The translations under genes and the position numbers were made by a program. From the NCBI GenBank assembly GCA_003551265.1, contig PUMG01000316.1:1-9712 (forward strand): a stretch of 9,712 bases of DNA, in the 5' to 3' direction. Below the pieces are notes generated by a model. It saw only the letters and a list, made by a program, of their open reading frames with translations. It made no database searches and was not told where the DNA came from. Positions 1-7,413 of this stretch are shown piece after piece (within the stretch, counting starts at the first letter, position 1; every line of letters starts with the position of its first letter). The stretch comes from Halovenus sp. Its GTDB lineage: Archaea; Halobacteriota; Halobacteria; Halobacteriales; Haloarculaceae.

Positions 1-429
1 GCCTCCGACACCGACACCAGGACTGCGAACGTCGCTGGCGCACAGCTTGAAGTCTGTGGTGACTGTGCCCAGCACGACGATAGCGCAGATACCAGCGCAG
101 GCAGCGACGACCCGCGCGAGAGCCGCAAGAAACGCGCTGCGCAGAACGTCGCTCGCCTCCACGACGCTGCCAAGCCGGACGCCTCTCACTGGGAAAGCGG
201 TGCAGATTACGACGACGACCAGCTCCCGTATCTCGTCTCGAACTACGACGAGCGCGTCACCAGCGCTCGACAGGACGCCGGGTACCAGCTCGAAGAACTG
301 GCTGACGAACTCGACCTCGACGAGCGCGACCTGCTGGCTATCGAACAGGGCCGTGCCACGCAAGCAGGTGTCGGTGGGAGTGTGGTGCGAACGCTCGAAG
401 AGTTCCTCGATGTCGAACTCGTCGACTAG
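1..429 (+). CDS. Archaeal multiprotein bridging factor aMBF1, 3' part (5' end outside the window)
   Basis: This is the C-terminal 142 residues of a zinc-ribbon plus helix-turn-helix protein, open in frame 1 from the first base and ending in TAG at 427-429. Near the start it shows GAQLEVCGDC, the second CxxC knuckle of the ribbon (window residues 19 and 22). An acidic, low-complexity linker with a basic patch (ESRKKRA) follows. The Cro/C1-type HTH starts near residue 78 and includes RVTSARQDAGYQLEELADEL. Haloarchaeal aMBF1 proteins are about 170-180 residues, so roughly 30 residues including the first CxxC are missing upstream. In the family the protein is a cytoplasmic, ribosome- or transcription-associated homologue of eukaryotic MBF1; its precise role in archaea is unsettled. 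The HTH is somewhat divergent (LDLDERDLLAIEQGRAT in the second half), but the order of elements fits well. A generic HTH regulator is the alternative, made less likely by the CxxC. Confidence 0.85.
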   Translation, partial: ASDTDTRTANVAGAQLEVCGDCAQHDDSADTSAGSDDPRESRKKRAAQNVARLHDAAKPDASHWESGADYDDDQLPYLVSNYDERVTSARQDAGYQLEELADELDLDERDLLAIEQGRATQAGVGGSVVRTLEEFLDVELVD

Positions 430-439
430 CGCCGCCAGA

Positions 440-446
440 CATATCT
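440..446 (+). promoter_or_regulatory. TATA-like element of the HAD phosphatase gene
   Basis: The bases CATATCT lie about 28 bases before the ATG at 471, the spacing expected for a leaderless haloarchaeal transcript. The site also argues for the ATG at 471 over the TTG at 450, which would lie only a few bases from the element. The match to a haloarchaeal TATA box is modest, and transcription could also read through from aMBF1. Confidence 0.35.
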
Positions 447-470
447 GAGTTGACAGCCGTACTGTTTCGT

Positions 471-1007
471 ATGAAATACGACGGCGTGGTGTATGACCTC
501 GACGGGACACTGGTCAGGCTGAACGTCGACTGGGAGCAGGCGACCGTCGACACGGTGAGCGCACTCCAGTCTCGGGGCATCGACGCCGACGGACAGAGCC
601 TGTGGGACCTGCTTGCACGCAGTCAGGCCGAGGGGTTCGAGGCGCTCGTCGAGAACGTTCTCAGCGAACACGAACGAGCGGGCGCGCGAACTGCAGATCT
701 GCTGACTCTTGCCGACGACCTGCCGCTTTCAGTCCCGACAGGCGTCTGTTCGTTGAACTGTGAGTCTGCCTGTTACATTGCACTCGAACGCTACGGACTC
801 GATACACACGTCGATGCCGTCGTCGGGCGCGACACAGTCCTCACTCACAAGCCACATCCTGAACCGTTGCTCGACACTATCGACCGTCTGGCGGTCTCTC
901 CCGACCGGGCGCTGTTTATCGGTGACAGCAAGCGTGACGCAATTACCGCAGAGCGTGCCGGGGTCGAATTCCGATACGTCGACGAACATCTCGCGGGTCG
1001 AGACTGA
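471..1007 (+). CDS. HAD-superfamily hydrolase (phosphoglycolate phosphatase-like)
   Basis: A 178-residue cytoplasmic phosphatase of the haloacid dehalogenase superfamily. Motif I is VVYDLDGTL, with nucleophile Asp9 and acid/base Asp11. Motif II is Ser94 in GVCSLN. Motif III is Lys127 in THKPHP, and motif IV is GDSKRD with Asp152 and Asp156. Residues 15-85 between motifs I and II form a small helical C1-type cap. All catalytic residues are present, so the enzyme should be active on a small phosphorylated metabolite. The substrate cannot be read from sequence; phosphoglycolate phosphatase is only the nearest common label. The ATG at 471 is chosen because it sits nine residues before the nucleophile, as usual, and has a TATA-like element at the right distance; a TTG at 450 would add seven residues. 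The gene follows aMBF1 by 41 bases on the same strand, so partial co-transcription is possible. Confidence 0.9.
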   Translation: MKYDGVVYDLDGTLVRLNVDWEQATVDTVSALQSRGIDADGQSLWDLLARSQAEGFEALVENVLSEHERAGARTADLLTLADDLPLSVPTGVCSLNCESACYIALERYGLDTHVDAVVGRDTVLTHKPHPEPLLDTIDRLAVSPDRALFIGDSKRDAITAERAGVEFRYVDEHLAGRD

Positions 1008-1052
1008 GAGGGACAATTGCAGTCTCGTCGTTATACCGGTCGACGGAATCTC

Positions 1053-1286
1053 TCACACGTGGGTTCGTCTCGCATACAAAAAGACGAGAATCGCCACGAT
1101 GAACCAGACCATCGAGCCGATGCCGACAGCGAACAGCGCCCTGTCCGTCCACGTCGGCAACGTCGCTGGAACCGAGAGGAGGACAACGACTGGCGTCCCG
1201 ACGAAGATGGTGAGCACGAACGTGACCTGCATGACCCAGCCGTAGTCGATACCGTCGGTCTCTGTGCGTGTTACTTCTGGCGTCAC
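1053..1286 (-). CDS. Small two-helix membrane protein, DUF5822-like
   Basis: A 77-residue protein with a short polar N-terminus, then DGIDYGWVMQVTFVLT leading into a first membrane helix (about 17-39). A short polar loop (PTWTDRA) and a second helix (about 50-72) follow, ending in the positively charged tail YARRTHV. The GIDYGWVMQVTF stretch and overall length match a haloarchaeal family I recall as DUF5822; no function is known. The only plausible start is the GTG at 1286: the frame stays open upstream to a stop near 1350 but contains no ATG, and the next Met is residue 19, inside the first helix. No Shine-Dalgarno or clear TATA box precedes the GTG. The gene is convergent with the HAD phosphatase, with 45 bases between the stops. 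Confidence 0.75.
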   Translation of the reverse strand: MTPEVTRTETDGIDYGWVMQVTFVLTIFVGTPVVVLLSVPATLPTWTDRALFAVGIGSMVWFIVAILVFLYARRTHV

Positions 1287-1493
1287 TGACTCGACGGAGG
1301 GGCAGCATCGACAAGCAAGTGACGGTTCGTGTTCCGAAAAATGCGTTGTTCACCCTGGTCACACCGTACTACCGATACTCCCGCGTTCTACCGGTACACC
1401 TCCATCTTCAACAGCAAATGTCACGGTAAAACAATCTTACTTGTGAACAGGAATTCGCCACGGTTTTGGCTATCAGTATAAGCCACTCCTAGC

Positions 1494-1504
1494 AAAAATT
1501 TATA
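1494..1504 (+). promoter_or_regulatory. TATA box of the MscS-type channel gene
   Basis: AAAAATTTATA is centred about 29 bases before the ATG at 1529 and is the clearest TATA box in the window, with a purine-rich BRE-like stretch just upstream. It predicts a leaderless or nearly leaderless transcript. The rest of the 242-base gap (1287-1493) is less GC-rich than the genes and shows no further gene, only a weak four-base stem around 1470-1486. Confidence 0.7.
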
Positions 1505-1528
1505 CCTCCTTACCAACTGGGCTTCGCT

Positions 1529-2638
1529 ATGGAGACTGCGTTAGTCGAGTCGTTCACGGGATTTTCCATCTTGATACAGGTGGGACTCGTGCTCGTGTGT
1601 TCGATTCTCGCAGCGAAAATCATCAAAACACTCGGGTCGGCCGCACTCAAACGGTCTGGACTCGGGAAATCAGGGTACGACCGTATCATCATTGAGGAGA
1701 TTCACGCACCACTGTATATCAGTGTCTTCCTCGCTGGCGTCTACGTGAGCACGCAACTCGTCGAGGGGCTGCTGTTCGAATTCTACATTACCAACACCGT
1801 CGTCTCTGCAGTGTTGCTCCTGTGGGCGTACGCCGTCACCCAGGTCGGCGGCCGTCTCATCCTCACCATAAACGATACTCGGGCCGGACGGGAGATTGGA
1901 CCACTCTTCCGGAACGTGCTGACGTTCTTCGTGGTTCTCGGGTCGGTTTTCGCGCTCTTGAGCGTCTGGCGAATTGATATCACGCCACTACTCGCCTCAG
2001 CGGGGGTCATCGGTATCGTTCTCGGTATCGCGGCCCGTGACACGATCGGAAACTTCTTCGCTGGCATCTCGCTGTATCTCGACAACACGTACAAGAACGG
2101 AGATATGATACAGCTCGAATCGGGTGAGCGCGGCACTGTCATCGATATGACCATCCGGAGCACGACGATCCTCACCCGAGATAACATCGCGATTACTGTT
2201 CCGAACTCGGTGTTGAACTCCACGCAAGTGGTCAACGAATCGGCCCCGATTCGTCGCCGTCGCATCCGACTCAACGTTGGCGTCGCCTACGGCTCGAATC
2301 TGGACACCGTCGAGGAGGCACTGCTCGTTGTGGCGAGCGAGGAACCACTCGTTCTCGACTCACCAAACCCTGTTGTCCGGTTTCGGGAGTTCGCCGACTC
2401 TGCGATTCTTGCCCAGGTGCAGTGTTTCATCGATAATCCCGCGTTGCGCGGCCGCGTTCGACACCGGCTTATCCGACGAATCGACGAGCGCTTCCACGAG
2501 GACGAGATCAAGATTCCGTTCCCACAGCAGGAGGTGACGTTCTTCGAGGCCGGTAACACCATCAGTTTCGAGCACGCGACCGACCCGACAGAGGAGTCCC
2601 CACCAATAACGGTGGACGATATGCCAGAACGAAACTGA
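1529..2638 (+). CDS. MscS-family mechanosensitive ion channel
   Basis: A 369-residue membrane channel that opens under membrane tension and releases solutes on hypo-osmotic shock. Five hydrophobic segments are visible, at about 12-32, 62-83, 88-112, 127-147 and 150-170. The last is the pore-lining helix, with the Gly/Ala-rich face ASAGVIGIVLGIAA, and runs straight into DTIGNFFAGISLYLDNTYKNGD (171-192), the hallmark entry to the MscS beta domain. The beta domain (about 180-240) contains GERGTVIDMTIRSTTI and the conserved VPNSVL (224-229). A cytoplasmic alpha/beta vestibule domain (about 245-337) follows, and a short acidic tail closes the protein. Core length and order match the family; two extra N-terminal helices relative to E. 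coli MscS are common in archaeal members. It probably forms a heptamer in the cell membrane. Its own TATA box suggests it is transcribed alone or with the small gene that follows 41 bases later. Confidence 0.93.
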   Translation: METALVESFTGFSILIQVGLVLVCSILAAKIIKTLGSAALKRSGLGKSGYDRIIIEEIHAPLYISVFLAGVYVSTQLVEGLLFEFYITNTVVSAVLLLWAYAVTQVGGRLILTINDTRAGREIGPLFRNVLTFFVVLGSVFALLSVWRIDITPLLASAGVIGIVLGIAARDTIGNFFAGISLYLDNTYKNGDMIQLESGERGTVIDMTIRSTTILTRDNIAITVPNSVLNSTQVVNESAPIRRRRIRLNVGVAYGSNLDTVEEALLVVASEEPLVLDSPNPVVRFREFADSAILAQVQCFIDNPALRGRVRHRLIRRIDERFHEDEIKIPFPQQEVTFFEAGNTISFEHATDPTEESPPITVDDMPERN

Positions 2639-2648
2639 GGTGGTCAAC

Positions 2649-2656
2649 GCTTATCT
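2649..2656 (+). promoter_or_regulatory. TATA-like element of the small gene at 2680
   Basis: GCTTATCT is centred about 27 bases before the ATG at 2680, directly after the MscS stop codon. Spacing fits a leaderless promoter, so the small gene could be transcribed independently of the channel. The match is moderate. Confidence 0.45.
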
Positions 2657-2679
2657 GTTGGCTCCGGTAACTGCGAAGT

Positions 2680-2967
2680 ATGGCCTCGATTCCGGCGGTG
2701 TTGCGACACGTTCGGCGCGCCCGGCGGGAGTCAACACAGCGCTCCGCTGCGGAACAGTTCCAGGAGTACGAGACAGCGTACGAAGAGATTCTGCTGGCAG
2801 TGAGAGCAGTCGGAGATGAGGAACTTCTCGAAGCGGTTGGGGACTGGGCTATCGAGTGGACCGACCAGAACAGACGCCTCCCCACACCGGAGCAGCTTCG
2901 CACCCACGCTCGTTCTGTCCTCAGAGAACACGACCACGAGATTCCGCCAGAACTACAACAACGCTGA
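2680..2967 (+). CDS. Small protein of unknown function
   Basis: I do not recognise a named family for this 95-residue soluble protein. It begins with a basic helix (residues 5-19, rich in Arg), followed by a mostly helical acidic middle with the pattern EYETAYEEILLAVRAVGDEELLE (split here only by function, residues 29-51). Then comes WAIEWTDQNRRLPTPEQLRT (about 55-74), and the end is REHDHEIPPELQQR. There is no signal peptide, membrane segment or Cys. The RRLPTPEQLRTHAR part resembles a small helical DNA- or protein-binding segment, but this is inference only. Support for a real gene: GC-rich third positions, acidic composition like its neighbours, a TATA-like element at the leaderless distance, and a tandem TGATGA stop. 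It follows the MscS gene by 41 bases and is convergent with the DUF2391 gene. Confidence 0.7.
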   Translation: MASIPAVLRHVRRARRESTQRSAAEQFQEYETAYEEILLAVRAVGDEELLEAVGDWAIEWTDQNRRLPTPEQLRTHARSVLREHDHEIPPELQQR

Positions 2968-3006
2968 TGAGAACCCGAGTCTCAACAGTCTTCACCCCAA
3001 CTACGG

Positions 3007-3663
3007 TCACTCGGTTCTCTGTTCGTCGGGAGCAGCGTCTTCACCGTCGCCAATATCAGCGATCATTTCGGCGAGATCCGTACCCTGGCTTTCACCGGGA
3101 AGGATGTCTCCGAGAGTCGCACCCAGCGCAGCAGCAGCCCATATGACGGTGACCCGGCCAAACTGCTCGTACGTCGTCGGGCCCTCCTCGTGGAGACGTC
3201 CCCACATAAACATCGTTCCGGCGGCGACGAGCAACGAAATTACCAACACCGCAGTGAGCCGTTTCGGAATGACGCCGAAAATCGGTCTCACCTTGACGCT
3301 CCGGATGTCGGTGAAATACAACAAGCCAGTGGTCAGAGCGAAGATGAACAGAACATTCAGGACAAGAAAGATGGGAATCTGAGCCACCCTCACGTCGACG
3401 AACCACTCCGCAATCTCGAAGACGCCGTCCTCAACGAGCAGTGGAAGCGAGAAGATGATGCCACCGACGAACCCTTCGGCGACGTCTCTGCTGGTATACT
3501 TTCGAATGTGTTTGTTTCCGGGTACTCGCTCCAGCATCCGACGGGTCCGGCGCACCTCCCGTCGCTCTTCGTGGCTGGAAACGGTCTCTTCAAGTTCGTC
3601 TAACTGTGCGAAAACATCCCGGAGTTCGTAGGCTTGTTCGGCATCCTTCGGTCCATGACTCAT
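3007..3663 (-). CDS. DUF2391 (TIGR02587-type) integral membrane protein
   Basis: A 218-residue membrane protein of unknown function. The N-terminal 50 residues are charged and likely form a coiled coil (LRDVFAQLDELEETVSS to about residue 46). The family core follows: TSRDVAEGFVGGIIFSLPLLVEDGVFEIAEW (57-87 region), with hydrophobic segments at about 62-78, 95-117, 135-154 and 170-188 and an acidic C-terminal tail. The AEGFVGGIIFSLPLL stretch and the layout fit the haloarchaeal DUF2391 proteins as I know them. The start is set at 3663 (MSHGPKD) because an in-frame ATG at 3690 lies inside the TATA box GTTTTATGC, which sits 28 bases upstream of 3663. The gene is divergent from katG across 253 bases, so the two may share regulation, but a role in peroxide defence is only inference. 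Confidence 0.85.
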   Translation of the reverse strand: MSHGPKDAEQAYELRDVFAQLDELEETVSSHEERREVRRTRRMLERVPGNKHIRKYTSRDVAEGFVGGIIFSLPLLVEDGVFEIAEWFVDVRVAQIPIFLVLNVLFIFALTTGLLYFTDIRSVKVRPIFGVIPKRLTAVLVISLLVAAGTMFMWGRLHEEGPTTYEQFGRVTVIWAAAALGATLGDILPGESQGTDLAEMIADIGDGEDAAPDEQRTE

Positions 3664-3687
3664 ACGGACACCCAGCGAGAGAAGCGG

Positions 3688-3695
3688 CATAAAAC
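3688..3695 (-). promoter_or_regulatory. TATA box of the DUF2391 gene
   Basis: On the minus strand this reads GTTTTATG, centred about 28 bases before the ATG at 3663. The same nonamer GTTTTATGC recurs at the same distance upstream of the propeller gene at 7414, which supports it as a working TATA element. It overlaps the in-frame ATG at 3690, ruling that out as the usual start. Confidence 0.65.
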
Positions 3696-3721
3696 GACCG
3701 GGTTGAGAGACATAGCGATAG

Positions 3722-6061
<2,340 letters not shown>

Positions 6062-6095
6062 GTACTGAACACGCTGTAATTCTTGTACGCCTGAA

Positions 6096-6842
6096 TCAAC
6101 CGACCCAGTCGCGCTCGACCGGTGTTTTGCTGCCATCGACAGCACCGAGGAGCCACTGGGCCGCCAGCGTAACCTCGTCTGGGTCCGTTCCGGAGACTTT
6201 GAGTCGATTGTACCGGGCGTCTCGGTCAGGATAGCAGCCGACGCTCCCGTCGAATCGGTGTCCACACTCGCGAAGAGCGGGTACGAGGTGTGACTCTGGT
6301 TCGACGCTGTAGAGATGTTCGGAGACGCTTTCACCGCTGAACTCCTCCGCAACCGACTCGAACATCGCGCGCATCTCTCCCGGAATACCCGGCAAGACGT
6401 AGACCGTTTCGAGAACACACCCGGGTGCAAGTCCCTCCTCGTTCAACAGTGGTCTGCTACCCTCAGGGATACTCGCTTCAGCCTGTTCGTCGATGTCGAG
6501 TTCGAGTTCGGGAATCTGTCGTTCGAGGGTTGCCAGTCTCGCCCGAACCGCTTCGAGTGCAAGTTCGTCGAGGACGAGCGGGCGGTCGAACGCAGCAGCA
6601 ACAGCCTCCATCGTCACGTCGTCGGGCGTACTTCCGATGCCGCCAGTGACGATGGTCGCGTCCATCTCCTCGCTGTACCGTCTGATGTGGGCAACGAGAA
6701 CCGCCCGGTCGTCAGGCAGGACGACAACCCGTCGGACAGACGCCCCGCGCGACGTGAGTCTGTCGGCGAGCCACGTTGCGTTCGTGTTCTCGGTCTCCCC
6801 GGCGAGCAGTTCGTCTCCGACGGTGATGACCGCAACGTCCAT
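6096..6842 (-). CDS. CinA/MoaB-like molybdopterin-binding domain protein
   Basis: A 248-residue soluble protein with the MoCF/MoaB-MogA fold, as in the N-terminal half of bacterial CinA. Signatures are GDELLAGETENTN (9-21), the binding-loop motif TGGIGSTPDD (66-75), and PGIPGEM (151-157). A C-terminal lobe follows with CYPDRDARYNRLKVSG (203-218). The CinC nicotinamide-nucleotide amidase domain is absent; single-domain proteins of this kind are common in haloarchaea and usually labelled competence/damage-inducible protein A or molybdopterin-binding protein. Related domains bind molybdopterin or act on ADP-ribose and nucleotides, and the sequence does not decide between these. The ATG at 6842 is chosen because MDVAVITVGDELL is the family N-terminus; the frame is open to 7226 but that stretch is antisense-like sequence of the preceding gene. 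It starts one base after the stop of the HiPIP gene, implying co-transcription and coupled translation. Confidence 0.88.
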   Translation of the reverse strand: MDVAVITVGDELLAGETENTNATWLADRLTSRGASVRRVVVLPDDRAVLVAHIRRYSEEMDATIVTGGIGSTPDDVTMEAVAAAFDRPLVLDELALEAVRARLATLERQIPELELDIDEQAEASIPEGSRPLLNEEGLAPGCVLETVYVLPGIPGEMRAMFESVAEEFSGESVSEHLYSVEPESHLVPALRECGHRFDGSVGCYPDRDARYNRLKVSGTDPDEVTLAAQWLLGAVDGSKTPVERDWVG

Positions 6843-6843
6843 C

Positions 6844-7278
6844 TCAGGACTGGGGACCCCGTCTCGCGGGACGGTCGCGCGCTTCGAGAGCCTCGACCGG
6901 TTGCCAGAGGGCACACCAGTCCTGTGAGCGGATACCACCCTCGACGACGGTGCAAGCACCGATGTTCGAACCCAGTGCTCCGCCCGAACAGAAGAAACGA
7001 CAGTTCGCACACATTTCGATGTATCCGCTCGCACCCGTGTAGTCCGGATGGAACTGGTAGGCAACATCCTCTTTCGCGCTGACTGCCTCGGGGTCCCGCT
7101 GTTCGCCGTCGACCGAAACGCACTCTTCGGCACCCTCTGGGAGTGGTGCATCCCTGAGGTCTTCAGACGGTTCTCCGGGTGGAGTTGCCTGAAGACAGCC
7201 TGCCAGTCCGACGAGCGAGACGCCACCTGTGGTAGCGAGGAGCTGTCGGCGCGACAACGCCGTTCTGTCTCTATCCAT
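6844..7278 (-). CDS. Tat-exported lipoprotein with a high-potential iron-sulfur protein (HiPIP) domain
   Basis: A 144-residue exported electron carrier. The N-terminus has a twin-arginine motif (SRRQLL, Arg10-Arg11), a hydrophobic stretch and a lipobox LAGC with Cys28 as probable lipid site, so the mature protein should be tethered outside the cell membrane. After an acidic Pro-rich linker the HiPIP domain (about 60-128) carries C90-x2-C93-x15-C109-x12-C122. This is close to the classic HiPIP pattern C-x2-C-x14-C-x13-C, with QDWC in place of the usual GWC near the last ligand. These four Cys should hold a single [4Fe-4S] cluster of high redox potential. Cys53 and Cys97 are additional. HiPIPs usually shuttle electrons between membrane complexes; the partner here is unknown. 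The gene is first of a two-gene unit with the CinA-like gene and is divergent from the propeller gene. The start is supported by a TATA box at leaderless distance. Confidence 0.85.
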   Translation of the reverse strand: MDRDRTALSRRQLLATTGGVSLVGLAGCLQATPPGEPSEDLRDAPLPEGAEECVSVDGEQRDPEAVSAKEDVAYQFHPDYTGASGYIEMCANCRFFCSGGALGSNIGACTVVEGGIRSQDWCALWQPVEALEARDRPARRGPQS

Positions 7279-7300
7279 GTTTTCTCATCGTACGCTGGAA

Positions 7301-7308
7301 ATATAAAT
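7301..7308 (-). promoter_or_regulatory. TATA box of the HiPIP/CinA-like unit
   Basis: The minus strand reads ATTTATAT, centred about 26 bases before the ATG at 7278, giving a leaderless transcript. It is one of the strongest TATA boxes in the window. No equivalent is seen before the CinA-like gene, which supports a single transcript for both. Confidence 0.65.
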
Positions 7309-7345
7309 CAGCCCTGTGGACATGTCTCTAACCGGTACACTCACA

Positions 7346-7359
7346 GAGCAGACATGCTC
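7346..7359. promoter_or_regulatory. Inverted repeat in the HiPIP/propeller divergent promoter region
   Basis: GAGCAGACATGCTC has perfect five-base arms (GAGCA / TGCTC) around a four-base centre. It lies between the two divergent TATA boxes, about 49 bases from that of the HiPIP gene and 35 from that of the propeller gene, where one bound regulator could affect both. A repeat this short can arise by chance. Confidence 0.3.
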
Positions 7360-7384
7360 CACCGTTTCGACAGAAGTGGTGCTG

Positions 7385-7391
7385 TTTTATG
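7385..7391 (+). promoter_or_regulatory. TATA box of the propeller gene
   Basis: TTTTATG is centred 26 bases before the ATG at 7414. With flanks it is GTTTTATGC, identical to the element before the DUF2391 gene. A leaderless transcript is expected. Confidence 0.6.
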
Positions 7392-7396
7392 CTGTC

Positions 7397-7412
7397 GCTC
7401 TCTATAGCGAGC
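7397..7412. promoter_or_regulatory. Near-perfect 16-base palindrome touching the propeller start codon (candidate operator)
   Basis: GCTCTCTATAGCGAGC matches its reverse complement at seven of eight positions and ends two bases before the ATG at 7414. With the TATA box at 7385-7391 it covers the predicted transcription start, the usual place for a repressor to block initiation. With a leaderless transcript it would lie in DNA rather than form an mRNA hairpin. Confidence 0.4.
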
Positions 7413-7413
7413 A

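Noticed and set aside
450..470. TTG start for the HAD phosphatase at 450
   Set aside because: The ATG at 471 gives the usual distance to the nucleophilic Asp and has a TATA-like element about 28 bases before it; the TTG would lie almost on that element.
1026..1045. CGTCG / CGACG inverted repeat between the convergent HAD and DUF5822 genes
   Set aside because: Five-base arms with a ten-base loop in GC-rich DNA, easily due to chance; no T-tract follows.
943..1362. 139-residue minus-strand frame around the DUF5822 gene
   Set aside because: It overlaps the recognisable two-helix protein in another frame and has an Arg-rich, non-haloarchaeal composition.
2968..2984. Stem TGAGA / TCTCA between the convergent small gene and DUF2391 gene as a terminator
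   Set aside because: Five-base stem with a seven-base loop and no T-run on either side; too weak to call in an archaeon, where termination relies mostly on T-tracts.
6315..7082. 255-residue plus-strand frame across the CinA-like and HiPIP genes
   Set aside because: It runs antisense across two well-supported genes and lacks the acidic bias of haloarchaeal proteins.
6843..7226. N-terminal extension of the CinA-like protein to 376 residues
   Set aside because: The extra 128 residues are Arg/Ser-rich with no family similarity and lie wholly over the HiPIP gene in another frame. The family N-terminus MDVAVITVGDELL starts at 6842.
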